Source: an uncultured bacterium (GTDB lineage Bacteria; Bacillota; Clostridia; Christensenellales; Borkfalkiaceae). From it: DNA of 11,329 nucleotides. Of this stretch, positions 6,541 through 11,329 are shown in pieces. The notes beneath the pieces were generated by a model. That model made no database searches. It had not been told where the DNA came from and worked only from the letters and a program-made list of their open reading frames with translations. Position 1 is the first letter of the stretch. Each line of letters starts with the position of its first letter. The stretch lies in NCBI GenBank assembly GCA_934871445.1, contig CAKXBD010000062.1, positions 1-11,329 of the forward strand, in the 5' to 3' direction. The position numbers and the translations under genes are program-made.

Positions 6541-8526
6541 TCAGACCGCCTTGGAAGGCAAAAGGTAAATATATTTGTGTTTGGAGCCGAGGGGAGAAAA
6601 CAATTCCCCTTCCCCCTCGAAAAATCTTCCGTAAAACTCGACGTATTGCAGTCTCGCGTCGTGGATATAGGCTCCCAAAAGGCTCATGACGAGATTGAAA
6701 GCATGCCCCACGACCATCAGCAGCGCTCCGAGGACAATCAGCGCAACGTTGCCGCCCGTGAGAAAGCCCACGGCATACTGCGAAACGATCTGCGCGATGA
6801 CCGCGCCCGAAAGCATGAGCCCGTAAAGCCTTGCATAGCTTAAAATATCCGAAGCGTAATTGATGATTCCGTAAGCCGCCCCGAAGCCCTTCGTCACCTT
6901 ACCGAGCAATTTTTCCTTTCTTCCCGCCGTGAGCATGGCGGAGAGCAGAGAAACGCCCGCAACAATTCCGCCGACGGTCGCCAGAACGGGCACTCCCGCT
7001 TCGTCGATAAACCCGATGACGGCCAACGCCGCGCCCACGGAAAAAATCGCCCACACGAGCCCGTCGAAAATTCCGTCCGCGACGTTTCCTCTGCGCCATT
7101 CCTGCGCCGCGCGGCACATGTATCCCGCGAACAACTGCACGATTCCGATGAGGAGGCTGATGATTAAAACGCTCGGAACGGAAATTCCCGCAAACGACCA
7201 CATGTCGCTCTGCGCATCGGGCATGACCGTCTTTATGAAAGGCAAAGGCAACCCGAATACGGAATTGAACAGCACTCCCCAGAAGATCGAAAACAATCCC
7301 CCGATGGCAAAGACTGCAGAAAGCCGTTTGAGTCCGCTCTCCCTCGCACGGTGCTTATACCAAATCCAGCCGCCGCCGAGAAGCATCAAAATTCCGTAGC
7401 CGATGTCTCCCATGATGAAGCCCAAAAACAGGCTGTAAAAGAACGCCATGACGGTATTGGGGTCGATTTCCCGATAATTGGGCGGGGAATACATATTCGT
7501 AATTTCTTCAAAGTTTCTCACCGCGGCGTTGTTTTTCATGAGGGTGGGCGGCATTTCGTCGGCGGCGGGCTCGGAAAACTCGAAATAGACCGCCTTGCTT
7601 ACGGAAACGAGCGTTTCTTTCACTCCTTCTTCCGCCTCGGCGGGAACATAGGCCTCCAAGAGAAAAGTGCGTTCCGTAACGCGGAGTTTATCGGAAAGCT
7701 CCTCCTTTTCGAGCGCAAAGCCGAGAAAATCGCAATAGATTTTCAAAGGACGGATTTCCGAATTCAATTCATACAGAGCGTAGGCGTTCGCCTGTAAATC
7801 CCGCTCCAATCTTTTCTGTTCTTCCAATAGCGACGCATACAGCGCCTTTCCCGTTTCCCCGCCTCCAAAGGGACAGGGAACGAATCCCGCCTCCGCAAGG
7901 ATTGCTTCCGCCTCGTCCGAATAGTCCCGATGAAAGAATACCGACAACAGGATATTTTCCTCGTCTGCCAAAGCCGCGGAATACGCGGCGAGCGGGAGAA
8001 GTTCCAAGTCCTTCGACAGCTTGTCTTTCGCCGCGACGGGAAACGTTCCCAATCGCGCGCGAGTGTGCGGCGAATCCCCGAAGGAATCGAAAGGAATCGA
8101 CAGAGACGCATAGAGCTTTGCATTTTCCACCGTCCGAAGATTCTGCGAAAGACGGGCCTTCAAAGCGTTTTTTTCGTCCGTCAATCGATTGATGCGGGCA
8201 ATGAGGGCATCGATCTCCCCCTTTTTCTCCCGCGCCGACATAAAGTCGGTATACGTGACATCAAATCCGTCCTTCAAAATCCCCGATTTGATGTTGTTTT
8301 CTCTGTTGTAATTCTCCACTTCCGCGCTTAAAACGGACAACGCCGCTTCCGCGGAAGCGAGATAGCTGCGAAGCTCGTCGCCGCATACGGGAGGGACGGA
8401 AGTGTTTTCCGTATCCGCATGCAGTTTTACCTCGACCGCTCCCGTGCGCTGCAAAGCGTCGAGAATAACACCCCTCTCGTAGGACATGGCGATGAGGTTG
8501 AGCTTTCGCATTTCAGCAATCGCCAT
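6541..8526 (-). CDS. atpI (ntpI): V/A-type ATPase subunit I (membrane stator, a-subunit)
   Basis: This 661-residue stator contacts the rotating c-ring and holds the ion half-channels. The N-terminal half (about 1-345) is the cytoplasmic dumbbell domain, with a long charged helix around 100-140. The C-terminal half (about 355-615) is a bundle of hydrophobic segments, starting with FFYSLFLGFIMGDIGYGI (362-379). Arg566 in ILSYARLYGLMLSG is the essential arginine facing the proteolipid glutamate. His608 lies in VGHAFN, and the C-terminal signature GAYIHDARLQYVEFYGRF (618-635) is intact. The ATG has AAGGAGG at 7-nt spacing inside the preceding gene and overlaps it by 14 nt. Confidence 0.97.
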   Translation of the reverse strand: MAIAEMRKLNLIAMSYERGVILDALQRTGAVEVKLHADTENTSVPPVCGDELRSYLASAEAALSVLSAEVENYNRENNIKSGILKDGFDVTYTDFMSAREKKGEIDALIARINRLTDEKNALKARLSQNLRTVENAKLYASLSIPFDSFGDSPHTRARLGTFPVAAKDKLSKDLELLPLAAYSAALADEENILLSVFFHRDYSDEAEAILAEAGFVPCPFGGGETGKALYASLLEEQKRLERDLQANAYALYELNSEIRPLKIYCDFLGFALEKEELSDKLRVTERTFLLEAYVPAEAEEGVKETLVSVSKAVYFEFSEPAADEMPPTLMKNNAAVRNFEEITNMYSPPNYREIDPNTVMAFFYSLFLGFIMGDIGYGILMLLGGGWIWYKHRARESGLKRLSAVFAIGGLFSIFWGVLFNSVFGLPLPFIKTVMPDAQSDMWSFAGISVPSVLIISLLIGIVQLFAGYMCRAAQEWRRGNVADGIFDGLVWAIFSVGAALAVIGFIDEAGVPVLATVGGIVAGVSLLSAMLTAGRKEKLLGKVTKGFGAAYGIINYASDILSYARLYGLMLSGAVIAQIVSQYAVGFLTGGNVALIVLGALLMVVGHAFNLVMSLLGAYIHDARLQYVEFYGRFFEGEGELFSPLGSKHKYIYLLPSKAV

Positions 8527-8833
8527 CGCATATCCTCCTTACGATTTTACTGACGGGAAGTTCGAGGCCGTCCATGAGCCGCGCGGCATAAGCCTCGGCC
8601 TCCGCTCTTTTTTTTGCGAGCGTCGCACAATACTGCCGTTCCGCTTCCGCTTCGGCATTTTTTAATTGCGTCTCGCGATAAGCCTTGCAGACTTCTTCCG
8701 AAGATTTCGCAATCTCCGCGGCGCGCACCTCCGCTTCCGACGCTATCTCTGCCGCTCGTTCGTATGCCCGCGCCCTGCGCTCTGAGGCCTGCGCTTCCGC
8801 AGCCGTAATCGATTTGATGATTTCTTCCGTCAT
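8513..8833 (-). CDS. atpH (ntpF in ntp nomenclature): V/A-type ATPase subunit G/H (peripheral stalk coiled coil)
   Basis: This 106-residue soluble protein is almost entirely a charged helix rich in Ala, Glu and Arg (for example AAEAQASERRARAYERAAEI), the pattern of the G/H subunit that forms a right-handed coiled coil with subunit E. Sequence conservation in the family is low, so the assignment rests on composition, length and its place as first gene before I, as in the ntp operon. It opens the operon, and a GGGGA lies just upstream of the ATG. Its last codons contain the ribosome binding site and start of subunit I, suggesting translational coupling. Confidence 0.85.
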   Translation of the reverse strand: MTEEIIKSITAAEAQASERRARAYERAAEIASEAEVRAAEIAKSSEEVCKAYRETQLKNAEAEAERQYCATLAKKRAEAEAYAARLMDGLELPVSKIVRRICDGDC

Positions 8834-8915
8834 AAATCCCCGCTGAAAAATAAAGTTTCTCCTATTCTCTTGATTGCTTAATTAGTCGATTGGATTAAAT
8901 GAAACTCTATTTATT

Positions 8916-8944
8916 ATTTTATTACTTTTTTAAGATTTTAGCAA
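8916..8944 (-). promoter_or_regulatory. candidate promoter of the V-type ATPase operon
   Basis: On the minus strand a -35 element TTGCTA (8944-8939; four of six consensus bases) is separated by 17 nt from a -10 element TAAAAT (8921-8916; five of six). Transcription would start near 8909, leaving a leader of about 75 nt before subunit G/H. The region is very AT-rich, so alternative -10 boxes a few bases away are possible. Cotranscription with the upstream SGNH gene is not excluded, because no clear terminator separates them. Confidence 0.55.
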
Positions 8945-8949
8945 TCGAA

Positions 8950-8968
8950 CGAATGATAACCGAATGAT
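8950..8968 (-). promoter_or_regulatory. tandem 7-4-7 direct repeat upstream of the ATPase -35 box
   Basis: On the minus strand ATCATTCGGTTATCATTCG contains two identical 8-mers (ATCATTCG) with an 11-bp period. This equals two 7-bp half-sites separated by 4 bp, ending 5 nt before the -35 box. That geometry is typical of OmpR/PhoB-family response regulator sites. It is seen in the sequence, but the regulator is unknown and the function is inferred. Confidence 0.4.
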
Positions 8969-9016
8969 TTTTTTGTGAAAGCTATACTTAATATACTAAA
9001 TAATAAACGCAAAAAT

Positions 9017-9673
9017 TTATTCGGCCTTTTCCTTATTCCAACAAAATCCCACCGTTTCCAAAAAGGCACGGGCGATGACGACGCTTCCGACCGCGCCGGG
9101 ATGTACTCTGTCCCAAGTAATATATGCGGGATACCGATATTTCAAAAGCCTTTCGAATTTTTTCTGTAAATCGATGCACGGAATTCCTTTTTCCGCGGCG
9201 ATTTTCTTCATGATTCCGCCGTATTCGTCCATGCGTTTTCTCATGGCGTCTTCCGTATTTGTTTCGAGATAGTAAGGCGTCATCCAAATCATTTTTGCCT
9301 TGGTATTTTCCGCCATGCGTCTGAGGTTGTCCGCATATTCCTGCGGGCTTACCGCCCATTCCGAAACGGCGGGCGAATCGAATTGCCGCCAAACGTCGTT
9401 AAAACCGATGCAGAGCACTACCCAATCGGGTTTAAGAGCGTTTACGTCCGTTTCCCATCTCGCGAGCAAATCGCGGGAAGTGTTTCCCGAAATTCCCATA
9501 TTGACGGTATGTATTTTTCGTTCGGGATATTCGGCCGCAAGGCAGGAATCGATAAGCCGTACAAAACCGTTTCCGAGCGCAGCCCAATTTCCTTCGCCTA
9601 CGGGGCGGGCGCGGCCGTCGTCCGTGACGGAATCTCCCGCAAATAAAATCTTCTGACCGTCTTCAAGCAACAT
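9017..9673 (-). CDS. intracellular SGNH/GDSL-type esterase/hydrolase
   Basis: This 218-residue SGNH hydrolase is predicted to cleave acyl or acetyl esters from a carbohydrate or lipid; the substrate cannot be told. Block I is LFAGDSVTDDGR with nucleophile Ser15. Block II is NMGISGNTSRD, with an oxyanion-hole Gly at about residue 60 or 63. Block III is GFND (90-93) with Asn92. Block V is DRVHP (188-192) with catalytic Asp188 and His191. There is no signal peptide, so it acts in the cytoplasm. The ATG at 9673 is chosen over an in-frame ATG at 9697, because GGAGG (9685-9681) lies 8 nt before it and within the longer frame. The gene has its own promoter, so it is probably monocistronic or leads weakly into the ATPase operon. 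Confidence 0.88.
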   Translation of the reverse strand: MLLEDGQKILFAGDSVTDDGRARPVGEGNWAALGNGFVRLIDSCLAAEYPERKIHTVNMGISGNTSRDLLARWETDVNALKPDWVVLCIGFNDVWRQFDSPAVSEWAVSPQEYADNLRRMAENTKAKMIWMTPYYLETNTEDAMRKRMDEYGGIMKKIAAEKGIPCIDLQKKFERLLKYRYPAYITWDRVHPGAVGSVVIARAFLETVGFCWNKEKAE

Positions 9674-9697
9674 AATCTTTTCCTCCAATTTTACCAT

Positions 9698-9729
9698 TTA
9701 TCGGCAATCCCTTAAATTATAACCGATAA
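9698..9729 (-). promoter_or_regulatory. inverted repeat around the -10 box of the SGNH promoter (operator candidate)
   Basis: TTATCGG (9698-9704, plus strand) and CCGATAA (9723-9729) form a perfect 7-bp inverted repeat with 18 bp between the arms. The -10 box and the predicted start site lie between them. A second 6-bp dyad, TTGTCA/TGACAA (9738-9743 and 9753-9758), overlaps the -35 box. Placement over core promoter elements suggests repressor binding, but no regulator gene is seen nearby. Confidence 0.35.
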
Positions 9730-9744
9730 CCTCGATTTTGTCAA
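9716..9744 (-). promoter_or_regulatory. perfect consensus sigma-A promoter of the SGNH hydrolase gene
   Basis: On the minus strand TTGACA (9744-9739), a 17-nt spacer and TATAAT (9721-9716) match the vegetative consensus exactly. The predicted start is near 9709, giving a leader of about 35 nt to the ATG at 9673. This leader length also supports the shorter start, because the longer frame would leave only about 12 nt and no ribosome binding site. Confidence 0.88.
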
Positions 9745-9785
9745 CACCTATATGACAAGTTTTTTAGCTTAAAACCAATCGAAAA

Positions 9786-9848
9786 TTATTCTCTCTCCCA
9801 ACAATCGCGTTTTCTGTAAGGCAGGGTTCCGATCAGCTGAATTGAAGA
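9786..9848 (-). pseudogene. possible coding remnant (C-terminal tail of a lost gene)
   Basis: A 20-codon open frame on the minus strand ends with LPYRKRDCWERE and a TAA stop. The composition looks like a real protein C-terminus, but an in-frame TGA precedes it at once and no start or ribosome binding site is present. It lies in otherwise empty sequence between the CAT gene and the SGNH promoter. It may be a decayed gene end or chance; I do not recognise the parent family with certainty. Confidence 0.2.
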
Positions 9849-9878
9849 TCATAAGAACAAAATTTTATGAAAAAATTG

Positions 9879-9902
9879 AAAAACGGCATTTTTAAGAAGC
9901 CG
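9879..9902 (-). terminator. weak intrinsic terminator after the CAT gene
   Basis: On the minus strand CGGC (9902-9899) and GCCG (9887-9884) form a 4-bp GC stem with an 11-nt AT-rich loop, followed by TTTTT. It begins 14 nt after the CAT stop codon. The position and T run fit a terminator, but the stem is short. Confidence 0.35.
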
Positions 9903-9916
9903 AAGAATTTTACACA

Positions 9917-10552
9917 TTATTTCAGACCGCGGATAACTTCCTGTACTTCATTAAAAAATCGCGACAAATGAAAGCCGTCGGCGACCGCGTGATGAATGTT
10001 CATCGTAAGCGGCATGAGCGCTCTATTTCCCGAAAACTCGTATTTTCCCCAAGTCACCACGGGCGCGAGAAATTTACCCTCGTCAAATACATGCAAATCA
10101 AAATGGCTATATTTCACCCACGGCAGACAAGTCACGTCGAAAAAGTTCGGAGGTTGGCTTCCGACGATCCCGCGCTCGTTTTCATGTCGGGCGCGATCGG
10201 ACAAAAATCTTGCGTGAAAGTCGAATAAATCCTCCGAATATTCGGTAACCGATTTTACAAAGGCTTCGTCCTCCCGATAAAAATGCGCATAGGAGGGAGA
10301 AATATAATCCCATTTAATTAAATTTCCTTGGTTATCCCAACCGTATTTGAATTCGTCATGGGAATTGACGACCTTGGAAACCGTCCAAATCATGGCGGGA
10401 TAGAATTTCAACCCGTTCTTCTTCACGTACTCGATCAGCGGCGCCACGTCAATTTCCACGGTCAAACTCATGACAATGCGCATTTTATCGATATAAAATC
10501 TGAAAAGCGTCCCCCTTTTCCATGTACTCAAATCTATCTTGGTATAATTCAT
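9917..10552 (-). CDS. chloramphenicol O-acetyltransferase family protein
   Basis: This 211-residue protein aligns over its whole length with classical CAT enzymes, which transfer acetyl from acetyl-CoA to chloramphenicol as trimers. It shares the N-terminal MNYTKIDLSTWKR, KFYPAMIW (49-56), LPWVKY (143-148), LAPVVTWGKY (162-171) and the active-site motif HHAVADGFH (187-195). The catalytic base would be His188, with Asp192 matching CAT III Asp199 and Thr167 matching Thr174. Two active-site neighbours differ from CAT III: Ser148 is Thr141, and the motif Cys is Ala191. Activity on chloramphenicol is therefore likely but unproven; another acceptor is possible. The ATG has GAGG at 8 nt. The gene lies just after a strong terminator, with no clear promoter between. 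Confidence 0.85.
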   Translation of the reverse strand: MNYTKIDLSTWKRGTLFRFYIDKMRIVMSLTVEIDVAPLIEYVKKNGLKFYPAMIWTVSKVVNSHDEFKYGWDNQGNLIKWDYISPSYAHFYREDEAFVKSVTEYSEDLFDFHARFLSDRARHENERGIVGSQPPNFFDVTCLPWVKYSHFDLHVFDEGKFLAPVVTWGKYEFSGNRALMPLTMNIHHAVADGFHLSRFFNEVQEVIRGLK

Positions 10553-10574
10553 TTTATTATCCTCATTTTTATTT

Positions 10575-10619
10575 TTATAAAAAAATTCCCGAACGAAAAC
10601 TTTCTCATTCGGGAATTTT
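10575..10619 (-). terminator. strong intrinsic terminator before the CAT gene
   Basis: Arms 10608-10619 and 10582-10593 form a perfect 12-bp stem (AAAATTCCCGAA / TTCGGGAATTTT) with a 14-nt loop. On the minus strand the stem runs into a T tract. It lies 20 nt after the stop of the small YjzC-like gene and so ends that transcript. It is also only about 30 nt before the CAT start codon and could act as an attenuator. The A-rich other side allows bidirectional function. Confidence 0.85.
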
Positions 10620-10638
10620 ATTCATCTTTTCCGTTGAC

Positions 10639-10794
10639 TTACTCGGCAAACTCATAGCAGCACGAAGAATGCTGCGTGGGGGGCATGGTTTCGCCTTCGC
10701 CCACGAAAACGCTGTTCAGCGTCTTCCCGTCTTCGTTGATGACTCTGTAAGTTCCGGTCTTGGGACAAATGTCGCCGCTGTGCAATCTCATCAT
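10639..10794 (-). CDS. small YjzC-like conserved protein
   Basis: This protein of 51 residues starts MMRLHSGDICPKTGTYRV. The pattern GDICPKTGTYRV, followed by a Gly/Glu stretch and the GETMPPT motif (35-40), resembles the short YjzC-type proteins of Firmicutes, whose function is unknown. It has three cysteines (Cys10, Cys45, Cys46), which could hold a metal or thiol group. The ATG at 10794 is preferred to an in-frame ATG at 10872, because GGAGG (10808-10804) lies 9 nt upstream of it, and the longer frame would begin 5 nt after the previous gene in sequence that looks noncoding. A strong terminator follows. No signal peptide or membrane segment is seen in the short form. Confidence 0.7.
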   Translation of the reverse strand: MMRLHSGDICPKTGTYRVINEDGKTLNSVFVGEGETMPPTQHSSCCYEFAE

Positions 10795-10876
10795 AAATTT
10801 ATACCTCCATAGAACCGCAAAAACGGTCTTTAAGAGCAGTATGCGCACATTGTCCCCGGTTATACGCCTCAATCGA

Positions 10877-11329
10877 TTATTTGTCCATTCCGAGCAAATC
10901 TTTATATTCGCCCAAAATCTGCGTGGACATCAATTCCGTATAGGAATCCGCCGTCGATTCTTTCAAGGATTCGTAATACAGATATGAGAAGGAGCCTTCC
11001 TTTTCGTTCACCACGTCCTCCCAATTAAAGGTATATACCGCACCTTCGTCATAAACGAAAGAGACATAAATTACGTGCCAGCCGTAATCCGTCGGGCAGA
11101 CGACATAAGTCCCCGCGCCCTTCTTGATTGCGTATTGAGCCGCATATTCAAACTCCGTCATATAATCGGTCTTATAAGGAGAAACGGTATACCCCATATA
11201 GGTATTGAAGAGCCCCGTATCCGTGCTGTACGCAAACGTCAATTCATTGATGACGGAAACCGCCGTATACGATTTCGTTCCCTCGACAAAGTAATCGTTT
11301 CGGCCTTCGTCGCCCAAATCCACGCTTCC
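10877..11329 (-). CDS. C-terminal part of a parvulin-like (PpiC/PrsA-type) foldase protein, 5'-truncated by window edge
   Basis: About 150 codons run in open frame from the right edge to TAA at 10879-10877. The frame is still open at the edge, so the GTG at 11323 need not be the start. The pattern DTGLF, then EFEYAAQYAIKKGAG, then VVCPTDYGWHVIYVSF follows the parvulin layout (DxGxF, FxxAA, G, and V.T.YG[YW]H[IV]I.V). Parvulin-type prolyl isomerases help fold secreted proteins in the cell envelope. The C-terminal tail (about 60 residues, charged, ending LLGMDK) fits the last helices of such proteins. The signal peptide or lipobox that would confirm export lies outside the window. Whether the domain is catalytically active is not known. 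Confidence 0.55.
   Translation of the reverse strand, partial: GSVDLGDEGRNDYFVEGTKSYTAVSVINELTFAYSTDTGLFNTYMGYTVSPYKTDYMTEFEYAAQYAIKKGAGTYVVCPTDYGWHVIYVSFVYDEGAVYTFNWEDVVNEKEGSFSYLYYESLKESTADSYTELMSTQILGEYKDLLGMDK

Noticed and set aside
8872..8948. 7-bp inverted repeat TCGATTG/CAATCGA spanning the ATPase promoter
   Set aside because: The arms are about 50 bp apart, a competing partner (GATTGC) exists, and CAATCG recurs several times elsewhere in the AT-rich intergenic DNA, so it is not distinctive.
9695..9697. Longer SGNH start at the ATG at 9697
   Set aside because: It has no ribosome binding site and would sit about 12 nt from the predicted transcription start. The GGAGG at 9685-9681 clearly serves the ATG at 9673.
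1..11329. CRISPR arrays, insertion sequences, phage or toxin-antitoxin genes
   Set aside because: I looked for regular repeats, transposase or integrase motifs and small paired genes and found none. All long minus-strand frames are explained.

Overview
The window comes from a low-to-moderate GC Gram-positive bacterium, most likely a gut-type member of the Clostridia. The evidence is strong GGAGG-type ribosome binding sites, sigma-A style TTGACA/TATAAT promoters, a complete bacterial A/V-type ATPase operon laid out like the Enterococcus hirae ntp operon, and Firmicutes-style accessory genes. The taxonomic placement is inference. Every gene I can support lies on the minus strand, so transcription runs from high to low coordinates.

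Right part (11329 to 9673). A fragment of a secreted or surface foldase-like protein enters from the edge and shows a degenerate parvulin signature. It is followed by a 51-residue YjzC-like protein, a strong intrinsic terminator, and a chloramphenicol acetyltransferase (CAT)-family gene whose ribosome binding site lies about 30 nt past that terminator. Next is a 220-nt intergenic stretch containing a weak terminator, a possible coding remnant and a perfect-consensus promoter. That promoter drives an intracellular SGNH/GDSL hydrolase.

Central part (9016 to 280). A 183-nt AT-rich region carries a promoter candidate preceded by a tandem 11-bp-period repeat. Nine tightly packed genes follow: subunits G/H (peripheral stalk), I (a), K (c-ring proteolipid), E, C (d), F, A, B and D. 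Most junctions are overlaps or gaps under 15 nt. The two longer gaps precede K (95 nt, A-rich) and F (63 nt). This is a complete rotary ATPase: A3B3 catalytic head, D-F central shaft, C socket, E and G/H peripheral stalks, and the I/K membrane motor. The K proteolipid keeps all ligands that bind Na+ in E. hirae NtpK, so a sodium-translocating enzyme is the best prediction.

Left part (280 to 1). The operon ends at a 12-bp perfect hairpin that includes the subunit D stop codon. Beyond it lie a tRNA-Ala(GGC) gene with its own near-consensus promoter and encoded CCA, and a two-tier dyad at the window edge.

The window is mainly a well-preserved housekeeping-type ion pump locus. I found no CRISPR array, insertion sequence, phage gene or clearly new multi-gene system. 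The points most worth a second look are regulatory: the tandem repeat at the ATPase promoter, the operator-like inverted repeats at the SGNH promoter, the terminator just before the CAT gene, and the structured leader before K.
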